Source of the DNA: Neodiprion pinetum
Taxonomy: Eukaryota; Arthropoda; Insecta; Hymenoptera; Diprionidae
NCBI RefSeq assembly: GCF_021155775.2
Contig: NC_060234.1
Span: forward strand, 35,523,026-35,587,025
Direction: 5' to 3'
DNA: 64,000 bases
A program made the position numbers and the translations under genes. Shown here piece by piece: positions 24,189 to 38,300 of the stretch (within the stretch, counting starts at the first letter, position 1; each line of letters begins with the position of its first letter). The notes under the pieces are model-generated. The model did no database searches. It was not told where the DNA came from and saw only the letters and a program-made list of their open reading frames with translations.

Positions 24189-27100
24189 TCAGTTTCGTCC
24201 TCTTGTTCTCACCGCAACCGGAACCGCACCAGCCGGAAGCGAAGGGACACCAGGCGGCAGATTCTCTTCTTCCGGTTCACCGTTCTCTCCCACGGGATAT
24301 TCGCTCTCCAGAGTTGGCGCTGGGGTCGGAATGTCGCAGTCCTCCGTCGGGGGTACCACGCATCTCAAGGACCTTCTGTCGAACACCAACATCGCGGGGC
24401 AACGTTGAAGGCGGGGGTAACCACCCTGGCATTGCCAGTAACGGTTGCACGACTTACCCAGGGGCACATTTCCGTTCGGGTCTTCGGTACAGAGAGCTGG
24501 AAATGGGATCAAAATCGTGTCAAGCTACTCCAATAGCACCAATTGGTCTAGAAGAAATTTACGCATTTTTCTCACGTCTAATCCACTTGTCAGTTGAATG
24601 CGGGAAAGATTTGAGTTGACGTGATAGGATACTCACAATTAAAAAAAAAAAGATTAAAAATTAACAATGTACAAGAGTTTTAAGCTAATGATACCCATCG
24701 CAACCTGGAAATTATAAAAGTTTCATAGTTTAAGCAATCGGATTATTCCATCAATAGATGAGTACGCGGTATAATTCTTATATGTTGACTTTAACCAAGG
24801 TTCAAATTCACGCTTAACCAGGGGGCAAGTGTCAATTTGTATTTTATGGATAGAAATTCGAAGCACAATCGTTGACATGAACAGAAAAAAAGAGGGAGAG
24901 AGAAATTGATTTCTTCACTTTCTATGACCCGGAGGTCAGCCATGGCTATAATAAAGTTGTAGCAAAATACCCGGTTTAAAATTTCTCATACAATCGAATA
25001 GCCCGTGGCTATGAGGTGAAAAAAAAAACACAGATTTCTTTATCGTTGACGATTAAACATTGCGTGATGTTGGCTAATAATCAATTCCATCAATAAAAAA
25101 GGGGAAGAGTCAAATTCTGCGAATGTTACGTAGTAGGTATACACGTGTACAGGTTTATCATACTGAAATAACCGGCGTTGCCATTTACTATGGGAAGTCG
25201 AACCATCACGTAAGCATAATATGCAGCGTGTCTGGCTTGAATGCTAATCGACGAGATAAACCCGGATGTTATAAGGCCGCCGACATTTTTCCACGAATAT
25301 GTTAACCATTCCTTTTTTCCCTTTTTGTTCGATGTAGGTATTTTCATCTTTTCACATTCGCTTTCATTATTTCCCAACGGGCATTACTCTGCATACGAAA
25401 CGAGTTTCGCGAAAACACTTGTAAATTCGTTTCGACAATGCACCGCATTCGGAGCGCACGCCGTATGCGTTCAACACTTTAATACAGGTTTTCTTAAACG
25501 AGACTCGCGGGTTAATTATAGAGTATAAAGGAGTGTCCCTTCGACTAAGTGATCGGCAAATACCGCGTCTCCTTTTTCGATTCATGACGCCATTGAGACA
25601 AAGAAGTAGGATCCTGCGGTTCCATTTGATCCGTGATCGTGCAGCCTCGAGGAAATACCTTTTACGAATATTACTCACGATGCTTTTGGCAACCCTCGAC
25701 ATTCTCGGGCCAGTCGCAGGAATGAGTTCTCTCGTTGTAGAGGAGACCGCCAATGCATAGCTGCTCGGTAGCCGTTCCGTTCCAACATGTCCAATATCTG
25801 GTGCACGAGGTCTCGTGTCCAAATATTCCGTAAAGCCATCCGCAGTGCTCCACTCCTATGGGGGAATTTGCCTGCGTCTTTCCCTCGCAGTAGTTCGCCC
25901 TCCATGGATAGTCGCAGCCCTCCGTGACACCGCGATGCTTGCCGGCGAACACCAATCCGTTGGGGCAGTCGAACAACTCCGGACGTCCGTTGACGCACTC
26001 CCAGTAACGATCGCAGTTCTGCTGATCACTAACGACCCGGGCTTTCGTCTGGCAAGGATCTTCCTGCTGATCTTTTTGCGCGCTAATGCCTGGAATGTTG
26101 ATAAACCATTAATTAGTGTACTCTCCAATTTCATGATTTGTTTTAGTATTCGTTCAAACTTGAGCTACGTTAATGGTTGCTTCAATTAAAACATTTTTTT
26201 CACCCTGTCTGACTGAAATAATTTTATGAATTTTCAGTATATTTGTCATAAATGTCTCGGTAATGATTCATCGCAATTCATTGTTTGGAATGACAGCAGT
26301 AATATTTTTAATAACAATAATATCATTTCCTCAATTAAAGTCTCGTTGCACGGCGTGCGAATTGTCGTTTCGTACAATTCAAATGTAAAAATATCTCTGA
26401 CAAATAGTACTTTTTCCCACGTCCAAGGAAGCCTGAGACTTGCCTTTCATTCACGACTCATGCAGGATTCGTTTGTATCAGCTTGTTGAATCTTTAACGA
26501 AATACGGAGTTGAATGAGGTCGGTGAATTCTATGATAAATCATAGACTGGTTATAACACTCTCGCCTATCCTTTAATATTATAACCGGTTATACTATAGT
26601 ATTCCAACATGTTAACGCTCCGTTCGGCTACATAGCCATTTTCGATTTCTATATACTTAAATCGATGTCACCTAATGTGTCTTAATTCGTTTTACAACTA
26701 AAATTCCCGCATGTTTAAATATACTCATTTAGTATTTTACGACTTAAATTCCCCCGCATTAAAATTTATTCAATCTGTCTCACGGTTTGAATGCGCCAGG
26801 TACCTTTAATCGCAGACCTCGATTTCGTCCGATCGCGAACGATCGTTGGCTCGAATGAAAGAACAAAAAATTTTCAAGGATTCGAAACCATTGCGTGCTT
26901 CATCCACTCGTCAACGTTTCGTTCTCCGTCTTTAATAGCCATTGTTATGTAAGGTCGATTGCATTGCATTAATTTTGCCGATTCTCAGATCATGACGAGA
27001 ATTTGATGAAATTTTGTGCGATAAATAGAGCCGCACCAGCCGGTCGATTGTTGAGTCGTGATCGGTATACCGAGAATGACATTAAAACCAGATATGGCGG

Positions 27101-29105
27101 TTTAACGTTACAGTGCCGACCTGGCATGATACACAACCGTATAAATATACTTAAAATAAAAGGGGCTAAAGTATTCAAGTAAGGTGGGAAGTGCTCCGGC
27201 ATCGCGCTCCCAAGAGAACCAACGATAAGTGAAAGTATTCTAGCCTTGACTTGCAACCTTCGGGACAGAACGTCCCCTCTTTAAGCAGCTGAACGCTGTT
27301 CCTTCTAATCCGAAATACGTTAATCACATCTCTCAGCAGCTCAGCTCTCATCTCCGACCGCCATCAATCCAATCTCAACGATGAGTACGCGTATCAAGAA
27401 CAATCATCGGCCATGGATCGCACGAGGCCGAACATCGTGGACACGCATGTATGCAGTTCTCAGACACCGTTGTGATCGTCCTTTTCCGCGGACCGGAAGT
27501 CGGCACGTGGATACCGGCACGTGCTTCACGGAATAAACGGTATAATCGAACGCTGTAACGGATTGTGCGAAGCTCGGCCCGAGTTATGTCCGCAATGTGA
27601 TAACGTAACGCGGTGTTGGGATTGGCCGACCACGTACCGAGAAGACATCTCCGCTGAGTGGTACAGTTGCGCAATAGCTGGACGTAAGCACCTAGCCAGA
27701 GGCTAGCAGTTGTAGGTTTGACTTTCCCTTTCTTTACGACTTTGTAAACGCTGCTGGTTATTTACATTTTACAACGTGGAAGGTCCCAAAAGCTCGTCGA
27801 AAGTTCGGCTGATCACACGGAAGTGACGTATTATAGGGGCGTGAGAATCCGACCCTACTTTGCGATGGCGAGCTTGGCGACCTTGGACATGTTCGCCGCT
27901 GATGACGTTACAGCATCGTCTCTAGTTCCTCGAAACCTTGATTTCGACTTTTTTTTCACCGCATCTACTCGAGCGTAGTAGCGCGCCTAGCTCCTCATCG
28001 TGACCGTGAAAACTGAAATCTGACGTTCTCGAGCCTTCGAAAGCAAGCAAAATATTTTGCATCACGAATTCAGAATGTGCGTTGCAAAGTGTACGGGACA
28101 GTTTCGATTATCCAGGATTCCAGGGTCTTGAACTCACCCCTGCCTTTCAGGCTCTTTGAAAATTTCGCGAAAATTATGACGATAAATCCTGGACCATCAC
28201 CGCCTGTGCACTTGAAGGCAATACATCCCTGAGCGTAGCAAATAGTTTTCGAAATCTTCAGACATTCCGAAATTCCACTTGCGTGGTCACTGATCTGTGC
28301 GTCATGCGAGCCTCGGATCCTTGGAAAAGATCCGTTCTATTCCTAGCCAATAATTCCTACTTTCGAACGATAATAATTCTAGCTCCGGCACATCAGTTGC
28401 ACGTGGCTTATCCCGAGCGAGGCAGTTTTCATTCGTTAGCACCCTGCATGCATGTTACGGAATCGGAAATCACACGCAGAGTCCTCAGAGAGAGTACCTC
28501 TCCTTGCAACTCGGCAAGCTACTTTCATATTTTCACTTGCAGGCCGGCCTACCGTACGGGGAGAAAGTTTCTATCCGATGTGTGAACCAGCCTTGATCAG
28601 CATCCATTGTCCGGCCGTCGATCTTTAGGAACCGTTTCGTACGCCTACTACAGTTTGGTTTCTTTGCCTCTAATGCGTTTCGTACCGACCGGCGTTTTGA
28701 TCCACTAGATACGTTAAAAGTACGATCGCGAACTTCAGGGGTATAAGTATATCAGTGAGTAAAGAGATCGTTAACCGGACTAGATACAATAGATCGATTC
28801 AATTGTCTCACGGCGATGATTACATGCTACTGAAATTAGATAATCCGACAATGAGTAGTTGAAAGAATATTATCTGCAATAGCCGGCGAATGACGAACCG
28901 TGTTTACACGCTTCACTTTGTAACTACATTCTAGGTGTACACTTGCATTCGTTATCGTAAAATTGATGGTGACGATTTTAATTGGTGAAAGAAAAAAGAA
29001 AACGAAAATGACGTGATGTAAAGAAAGAAAAAAAAGAAAAGACTAGAACTCACCGTTGATAGCGAGAAGCAGCAGGAAGACAGGGATGGTTTGCAGGGGT
29101 CCCAT
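24189..29105 (-). CDS. CPAP3-B / obstructor-D-like chitin-binding cuticular protein
   Basis: This is the only convincing gene on the minus strand. In transcript order the exons are 29105-29054, 26089-25679 and 24496-24189 (256 aa; both junctions phase 1). Exon 1 encodes the signal peptide (MGPLQTIPVFLLLLAIN). CBD1 (residues 30-85) and CBD2 (100-151) share exon 2. CBD3 (157-208) and a 48-residue Pro/Glu-rich tail ending RTRGRN are in exon 3. Cys spacings are 12-5-9-16-8, 12-5-9-12-8 and 13-5-9-12-7. CBD2 (GWLYGIF.. CTRYWTCWNGTATEQLC) resembles Gasp CBD2, and both genes keep CBD1 and CBD2 in one exon. Unlike all other members here, no intron splits the last Cys. The name rests on elimination and remembered CPAP3-B sequences. 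Intron 1 is about 3 kb and carries Grainyhead-like sites. Confidence 0.87.
26546..26590. promoter_or_regulatory. Paired Grainyhead-like sites in intron 1 of the CPAP3-B-like gene
   Basis: ACTGGTT lies at 26546-26552 and the perfect palindrome AACCGGTT at 26583-26590. Both are embedded in similar TTATAAC/ATAACC flanks. They sit in the large first intron, about 460-500 bp upstream of exon 2 in transcript sense. This is an intronic enhancer candidate; activity is inferred. Confidence 0.35.
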
Positions 29106-29280
29106 TCTGCCGCGAATTCTGTATCGCAGTTTTGAATATATTATTCGTCGAATTGTAATATATCTGTGTATGCTTGATGTTCCGCAGCGACGTTAATACC
29201 GTATCAATTCGTACGTACAGACGAACTGGGGAAATGAAAATATCGAATGAAGACGCTCGATGGATGGGTTTTCGTGTTGG

Positions 29281-29313
29281 GACTGGGAGAGTCGTTTGGC
29301 TTGTGGTCTTATA
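29281..29313 (-). promoter_or_regulatory. Core promoter of the CPAP3-B-like gene (TATA + CAGTC initiator)
   Basis: On the minus strand TATAAG runs 29313-29308. CCCAGTC has its A at 29284, 29 bp downstream, the same layout as obst-A and CPAP3-A2. The leader to the ATG at 29105 is about 179 nt. Confidence 0.5.
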
Positions 29314-32300
29314 TGAACTCCCCACTCTCCGCGCGCGGAAGGCCCCACAAACGCTAAAAGCCCAGGATAGGTACTTCTTCTACCGAAGACTGCTTCAGCC
29401 GCGTTTAAACGCGTCCAAGGAACTCTATTCGTCGGTGGATGAACGGGATAAATTCTGGGACCTGTATCCACTCTACACGCTTTAACTCCTCGGACTTACA
29501 GGCTCGCCATATTACACATACAATCAGGGTGGGGTCTTAGAGCCAGGTGCTTAAGGCCTTCACGGTTTCTTGTCCGCCCGTCGAACACGAGCACCGAGCG
29601 CATCTCCTCGCTTGGTGAAATTGAAAACGAATATAAAAAGCGAGCGTTAAGTCGTAACGCCGGGAGGGAAAAGGAAAGAAAATTACAGTAACCCGAATCG
29701 AATTAATATACTCGTATTTATAGTGCAAGGAAAACCGGTCCAGCATGTTATTCTTGTAGAAATTCATGGCTGCGAAGCATTGTCAGGATTATTGTGGCAT
29801 GATAATAACTGCAGTCCTATTCAACAGGTTGAAGCCTATTTACAAATGAAAAAAAAATACTCGAATTCACCTTCTCTCAGGACTAAAAGCTCGGTAACTT
29901 CCGTAAAAGTACGACATCCAAATTTTTTATCCTAGATTAAAATGCGTTTATTGATCGGCGGTTCGACTGTAATTTAACAATTTAACCTCATAAGAAATTA
30001 AGCAAAATCGAAGGAAAACCCGTATTTCTGGTCATTTTTTTGCCACTGCATAATTCATCGTATGCAAATGAATTTAGAACTGCACCGGTTACGCCGTCAC
30101 TGCGAGGATACGTTTAATACATGTAGAATTATTTTCACATAGCAAAACGCAGAACTTGCAGCAATTTTTCGCCTTAAAGAAGTTTCCGATTCTCGAAATT
30201 TTCGTACTTTCGAATATTGCATGCTAATGAAGTATAGGTAAAATTAGAAAGTTATGAAATTGTTATAGGTACTAATTTGGTAACGAGAAAACAACTGATT
30301 AATTATCATTTGACCGATATATAACAGAGAAGAGGAAGAAAATGACACGCGGTATACGAATTAACATGGCATAGACACTATTTAGTCAATTTGCATTCAT
30401 TCATTCATATCGTACTCTAACTGCCAACGCACGCCGAAAGATTGTATATTCAATATTGGAAAGTAAGAATGTATTTGAACAAGCTGTGTTCCGATGTTTG
30501 TATCAGACTTCGAGTTTCATTGTGGTCTATGTATTATTTTGCACAAAAACATTCAGCTCGTTTATATGGACAATTCTACGTAACACAGGCAATATGCAAC
30601 ATTCCTGAGGCATTACTTAGAACATAATTATACATGGCATACCGATTTCACGCACACTCACCGTAAATATTTTTTTCCTGCCCCTTTCTATTGTCAACAA
30701 ATTTTATCCACGTTTCCTCTGGCATTTTTTTTGGCTTACAAATATGAAACTCAGTCCGGATGAAGGATTAAAATTTTATGACAGTCGACATAAAATTATA
30801 ATAAAATACCAACAAATGTTTTCGTACTCGCACAATGGTGTGGAAATCAAAACACTTTGGGCGGTGGAATAACTTTTTGTCCATACACTTCGATTGTAGG
30901 TAGTGACTTTTTAAAACCATATTACTCCATGTTTCTCCAACAACTAAAGAGGAAAATTTCAATCTGCCATTTCCCAAAGCTTCGGAAAATTCTCGACTGG
31001 TATTCCGTATTACTTGACCTATATATTCAGTGACTTTCGACATTCAGAAAGTGGCTGCAGATTTTTTATTATTTGCACAGTTCTTAGCTCTTTTACCTAT
31101 GCTCATATATAACTATTACAACTCCTGGTGTTTAACACCTTTCGTGGGTATAATAGACTATATACGAAGCTAATACTGAGTTTGCGAGTGCGTGATTTTT
31201 CGTGTAATATAATTTTTAGTTCAGGGGCGTTCTCGCGTAACGCGCAGTGCAATAGTTTGAAAATATCAACGGAAACGGTTATAGCAACGCAAGTATAATA
31301 CTAATAACAATAATAATAACGAATGGTAACATAGCTGAGTTATAATATAAAGCGCACGTGGTTGCGCATGCATCACGATGCCCGTATGATAAAGATATTA
31401 TCTGTACAAGATCAGTGAGAATCATCCCAAGAATTAACGGGGAAATTTAAGAATAGAACAATGCTAAGAAGTTGGGAAACTTTCACACGACATGCACCGT
31501 GTGAGTGAAACTGTCCCGTGTCACCGGGCACACGTGGTTTCATATATTCATCTTTAAGTTCTTTATTTTAACCGAACTTCCATTCATGGACATTCAGATC
31601 GCTCGAGATTTATGGTATCGTGCATTCCGTCATAATTATCCGAGAAAGCTGGCGAAGCGGCGCCAAACATTTCGGCAGTATTGCCCAAGATCAAAGACAG
31701 AAAATCCTATTTACACGCATTCTGGTCATTACGCGGCTAATTCCTAAACGGAACCGCGTTTATTACGCAAGACTGTTCGGAGAATTAACCTTTCGGATAG
31801 CATGAAAGCTATACACGCAATTGTTTCTGCGTCTAAAATCATTATATCAGTGTTTTCCTATTTGCTTAGACATGTTCTATTGACTTTTCAAACTGAGCGA
31901 CAATAACGTAATTATTTGCAATCATTTGTAGAAACTAAACCTGCAACGTTACTTTACGCCGTGACGCTGTCTTACAGATGTGCAGAAAAGTCGAATCAGT
32001 TGCACTGCTTCAAGGCGTTACGGTAAATAATCCGCAACTCCTCTTAGGATAAAAAAGACAACGCATGCAGAAATATCTGCGAAATTTAAACTCTATGCTT
32101 GCCGACTAGGCACCGTTGCAGATCTCTGCTTATCCGTGTTACGGTAATGACTCAGCGTTTCTTTACTCGTGAATTATCACACGCAGCATTTCACGCTGTT
32201 CGTTTAGAATGAACTTACAAAAACTGATACAAGAATTCTTCCGAAGGATCAGCCGACCTTGAATTTGTCGCTGTCGTTTATCGATCTAAAATAATTATCA

Positions 32301-35300
32301 TATGCAACCGATAGTTTTTTATGAGAATAGGTGTGACTCCTGACATTCATATGAATTTTCGAAAGCAATGAAATTAGTTTCATACACCATTAGCACAGAT
32401 CAGAAGTGAAACGTTCTTAAAAGGGTGTGCCCTGGTCGATTTCGACGCTTACGTACATATATGTATATCTCCAAACATCGAAGTCCACGTATCTCAAACG
32501 TAAAAAAAGGCTTAACAGACCCATTCTATACGCATGTTTGGAAATTTGAAAAAATCATTTTATTTTTGTTTTACACATTATTATAGCGACGTATTTTAAG
32601 AATATTTTGGTCCAGTGTCGATCTCAAATTTCCATAAATTGAGAAAGTTATGAGCATGTCAGTAAAACAATGCACAGTGTTCCGTCTCAATAGAGCCGAG
32701 TTCAAGGCTAGAAAGATCAGCCTACGCCTCTAATATACAATCTACTTTGAAAAATTAGTAAATGCGATTTTTCAATCATGCGGAAAAAATGTGAAATAAT
32801 AAGTGATATCCAGCTAAATTAAAGTCGTAAACTATTTCCGGTGTCGTCATACTTGGCACGGTAATTTTGGCCTGTGAGCTCAGTGATGAATTATTTTGTA
32901 GAATTAAATTCTAAGAAAGTCTCACAGATATGAACTGTTGCCCATTCGTGAACTTGACTCCGTTGACGTGTACGTACAAAAGTGGATGACCAGTAACAGG
33001 TAAATACTTCGGCATCGAGCAGGAAGATCCTCAATGAAATTGTATTCCATGAGTCGTCTGATCCGTAAAAAATCGTGCAGAATTATTTAAGTATAAAAAG
33101 GTTCAATGACTTGGGATATTTTCAATCAATCAACGTACAGCACTTCTGGTTTGTGATTTTTACGTACGCAGATAAATGACAAACAAGGTTTTATCGATCA
33201 ATCATGGAAATGAATAATAATTCGAATTGCAACAGTACATATCGTGCAAATCGCTTGGATTATTGACGCATCATCCTCTTTGGATAGCAAACAAGTTTGA
33301 TCCTGCAGCCCCGAGTCGAATGATTTACTACAGATCCTTAAAAATAAACGATTTATACTTCAGGGTGTTCGGAGACTGGACATCGATCATTGGCTTCTGA
33401 CTGCCGATCAAAACGGAACAAAATATCGAACGAAATCGATTTTGTTTTCATTGGTATAAGAGATGTGAACGGAATAAAAATAAACCTCAAATCAACCTGA
33501 CTTAAATTATAATCAACTTCAATTATTATTCACGTATAATGTATAATACATTACGTATATTTACAGTTTCAGTCAAAATGTCATATTAGTCGGTTGGAAT
33601 TGCCTTATCTCAAAAACGAATGAAACGCATCGCAGAACCGATCAAGTAAAAACATGAACAGTCTATATGTTAGACAATCGAACAAAGTATAACCTGCCGG
33701 AGGGTATGGATAATTGAAATTACAGGATTCACGAGAAGAAGCGGGCACAGCTCGCAAAAACCTTCGCACCAAGCAGAGATGCTAGTTCGCAGAGCAAAAC
33801 CAAAACGTGAAGTCAGGTCCCGAGACTTGGCTTTTTACAACTCAAATCCAGCACCCGAACGGTCTAAACTTTTCAACCAAATGTATATCTTATTCTCCAC
33901 TTCCAACGTCCAGTAACGCCAGAGTGAAACACAACGCACAAAAATCGCGTAGCCGGTGCTTGTCTCATTCTTTGCGTCGTGACGAGTGAAAAGTGCTCGT
34001 TGCACTTCTCTTGGCTATCGGGATAATGAACGCGCCAATTCATCCCCAGGAGTCGAGAATGATGCGTGAGTCTGAATAATCCCATCGAAAACGAGACTCG
34101 TTCTACCGCAGTGCGAATGGTACCGTCAAGTGTAGCGCAGGGTCACCGGCGTGAATTCTATTGACCAGCCTTTCCGTGCCCAAGGCGTCCTTCTTTGGCG
34201 AGTTCTCGCCCGTCCGTTTCTTCAGTTCTGTTCTATTTGATTTTTTTCATCCCAATACCTTCACTGGTAAAGGTATGTTCGAGTGGCCATCGAGCATCTG
34301 CCCAACTCGAATATCCGCAAGAACCAGTGAGTCGGAACGCCAAGCACTCGAGGTGTGACGTGTTCGAGATGTGCTCATCGCGTCACCGTTGCAAGAGAAT
34401 GTACGTTTAATACCTTAGGTCGCCTCGAACCAGCATCTGCATGTTACAGGTTCTCCGGCGATCGCAAGAGCGGGACAATTTAATCTCGCCGAGATCATCT
34501 AGATCGAGTCGTATAGTCAAGCTAGAAGCTCTGTACGCGTCTTCGATAAGCAGCCGTTTGTCCGTGAATTAAATGGTAGTCAAAGACCGTCTCGACTCGA
34601 GAGTTATATACCAGGAGAAACGAAGGTGTTGCTTTTTCGTGGTACAAATGAAGCAGAAAAGATCTACAACGCAAAGGAGAGCCTGGTGGATCCCGAAACG
34701 CAAGGTCACTCATTCGCCAGCTCCAAGAGGGGTCAATGTAGGGTAAATTCGCGACCCGCTTCAAGTTCGTGAAGGAAAGAATAGCAGATAAAGCCGCTTT
34801 TGACACCAGCGGTACGTCTATTGTGCCCCTGATCCAATGGGACGTGATCGTCACTGCGAACCCGGCTTCTTGTAATTATCTTACCCCACGGCCGAGAATT
34901 GTCCCCCCGTGTTATTGAATTCGGGATTTGAGAGCCTCTGGAGGGAGGAGTGTTACGGGTCTGCGAGCAGCTATGACCCGGAGTGCAAGGACCCTCGGAC
35001 CTTGACTGGCCTGGCTGACTTTTATTTTATTTCATTTTCGCGCATTCTTCGGTTTCTTTTTGGCTGGGGTATTTTTCCCCTTCCATTTATTTTTTTATTT
35101 TATTTTTTTATTTATTTTTTTACACCTTTCTTTCCTTTTCTCTTATTTTTCTCCTCTCAGCTTCCTCCGTTCTGCAGCCTCCCGCGCTTCCTCTTCTCTC
35201 TCTATCTCTCTCTCTCTCGCTCTCCCGAGAAACCCTTTTGCCTTTAAAAGAAACTCACTTCATTAGAGTATTTAGTTTGGTTAGGCAGCTGTGGGGAAGC

Positions 35301-38300
35301 TTTGTCTCGCCGAATATCTCAGCCTCTTTCCTGCTCTCGAACAAGTTGAAATCCCCACGGTTTGTTTGCCCGTGCGCTTCACGGTGCATGGTATTATATG
35401 CGTCCACCACCGTAGAGATTACACTGAGTGGCTCATCTTGTATTTTCTTTGCCGAATTTATTCACCGATCTGCATACCACGCATCAATGCAGCATTGCCG
35501 GAGCCAACATCACTGACGGTGGTCACTCGCCTCGTCAGAAAAGTGCAGGATCTTATATCACCACGACGCAACGCTGACGCAAATATCGGCTCGCGTCACT
35601 TGAACTCTGAAGTATCACGTCAACTTTCGTGTTCCGTATAGAATCCGAGCAAGCTGTTCGTACACCCAGCAAAATATCTCGTCCACGGTACTTGAATGAC
35701 TTCAAATGAAAGAAAAAATAAAAATTTCATGTACGTAAGTTAGTGGACAAATCGTCTGAAGGGTTGCGGTTCAGGTTCTCCAAGATTTTGCACATCAACC
35801 GTAAAACTGCGGTTACTCACGGCAAAGAAGCCAGGCGGTACCGAGCCACCGCTATCCGATATCGATGTAAAACATTCGCTCTTACAAGGTCGCACTGTCA
35901 TATAGGAGGTTTCAATTTCGCGACTGCAGGTAATTACAGGGGAAACCCAACTTCCACGCATCCATTATAGGTGCACGTAATCCCAGCACGTAACGCGTGT
36001 AGCGATACCGCCGACCTCCAGTCATCACGGCACACAAGATACTCAACGCCACGATCTTGTTCGTATCGTTCCAGGAACCTTGCTGGAAGTGGTATTAACT
36101 GATTGCAAGTAGGAACCAGAGATTTAAGTACCATAACAGGCTTGACACATTTCTGGCAGAAATTGTCATTGGATCGGGAAGTTCTACTATCAATTGACCA
36201 ACTAGACGGCTGGGGTCTAGCCTTAAATTCGAGATATGAAAGAAGGTATGTTTTAATTACCAAGAGCCTTAAGCTTAGGTACAGAATCGGTTCCGCCCAA
36301 AACCCGTAAAACTTCACAAGCCATAAAAATAAACTACAGATACTGCACCGCATGAGCAGCGTTCTCCGGACGTTGGCAATTATCATTAAATTATGGTTTC
36401 TAGATTTTCGCGTGCCCTCGAGGAGCTTCAATCTTTCTATAAATTTATGATAAGTATTTGAGGCGAGGATGTGAAAATATCAACTACAACGCGTCGTCGG
36501 ATAAGAGATGCGTGACTAAAGCTGATTAATAAGTACAATTCCGGGTGACAAATATATTCCTCGAGATCTTCTCATTGGATATGCAAAGCCCAAGAGACTA
36601 GACGATACGGGCTGATTGTTCGATACTTTTTACCGACTCAAACTTCAAGGCGGTTTATTGAACTGCGTGGGAATCCGCGTAACCGCTCCACCCACCTGCA
36701 GGTAGCAACGGATTACCCTGATCCCCTTGATAGTCCCTTAAGTAGTCCAAGTGCAAGTTGACGCACTGTGATCTTCGCGACGGTAGGTATCACCTCCGGT
36801 TTTGTCTTCACCGTTAATCCGTATCTGCAGGCGGAGCATGTCCTCGGCCACGTAACCTTGTCCACTGCCAAAATGCAGTAACCTCCACGTGGGAGTCCGC
36901 GAAAAGCTCAACACTGCCGGACTTCTCGGAGTCACATGCAGCTGCAACGCTTGGAACACAGAGCATGCAACCGACCTCCGTAACCTGTGCAGCTGACTCC
37001 GATACTATCTGCAAGAATGCCTAGATATCCGAGTCTCAAATCTAGGTAAAATTCGATCACCAGCTGACGTCTTGTATGCAGGAAGGTAACTACTGCGTTA
37101 CCAGCGATTATTGTACAGTGGGAATTATGTGCCATCATTCGCATGACGGCATATCACAATGTTTTTCATACTTCGGCTGAGCTGAAGTGTACAGCTGTTG
37201 ATATCCGTTGGCGATATATCGGCAATAAACAACCGTGAGTCTGATAAGAGGAGATTAACAGTACCGACCATCGGAGAGTTTGAAGTAACGAGTATAGCCT
37301 GATATCAGTAACGTGGAATTGATTTATTTAGCAATGTGCGCGAAAAAACGGTAACTCGGTATTTTCGCCGGGTGACGTGAACGCGAAAATTATTTGGGAA
37401 AGGAGAGCGGGACTGTCGCACAAACGCATTTTATCCGATGACGTTACATAAAATGTAAAATCGTGAATCCGCATTGCGTAAAACGATACGACGCCGACGA
37501 CCCGACAACTCGTGCCTCGAGTGGCGATTAAGGAAATGGGTATGTCGTACCGAAAAGCTGTACGGTGCGGTAACTTTCAATTCTGCAAAACAAATTTGTA
37601 ACTGTTCATTTTTATTACACGAATAAATCTTTGCCGGCCAAATTGGACAGGCACGTTTGTACGATACGGTAAGTGGTGATTCGTGTACACGGGATTAAAA
37701 TTTATTCAATTTCACCGAGTAACAGTTTCCCGCTAATATTTCCTCGGTCGTAATCAATCTCCGAAATTAATTGCCCCAAGGACGAAACCAAGGATCTTCA
37801 ATTATCCGATCGCGCCCGCTGTCCGTCCGACTCAACGCCGACTCCTTTTACTCCTCGAGCTGCATTCCGCTCGAGTCAGATCTGTTCCTAGATTCACAGC
37901 AGCATTCTGAATCAGAAGGATCGGACCCTCGTTGCCCTCAGCGGTCCGAGTCCGGCCGGACAAAACTATTTCTTAGAAGACTGAATATTTATTCGACCAT
38001 CCAAAATGAAAAAGCAGGACCTCGCATCGACGAAGATGAGGCAGCGAAATGGTGACTGTGAAAAATGATCGTACCAAAAGTGTTTGTAAGAAATGTTCCT
38101 TCGCCCTCTTGTCTCTAAATCACGAGTTTTTTCTGCGTCTTTTCTCACCCCCTTTATTCTTTATGATATACCGTCAACCCCGAGATGCAAATTCCAAGCC
38201 GCGCTCTATTCATCTTCCGTGGGAGGTTTTACGATGTATAAACACCGGATCTTTGTTATTTTCATTATGATACGGGACTCGAGTCGTTCTCCAGGAAAAA

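Noticed and set aside
36932..37144. Minus-strand frame ending in a Cys-rich stretch that recalls a defensin tail
   Set aside because: Only four cysteines, spaced 10-3-1. This does not complete a CS-alpha-beta pattern, and there is no signal peptide.
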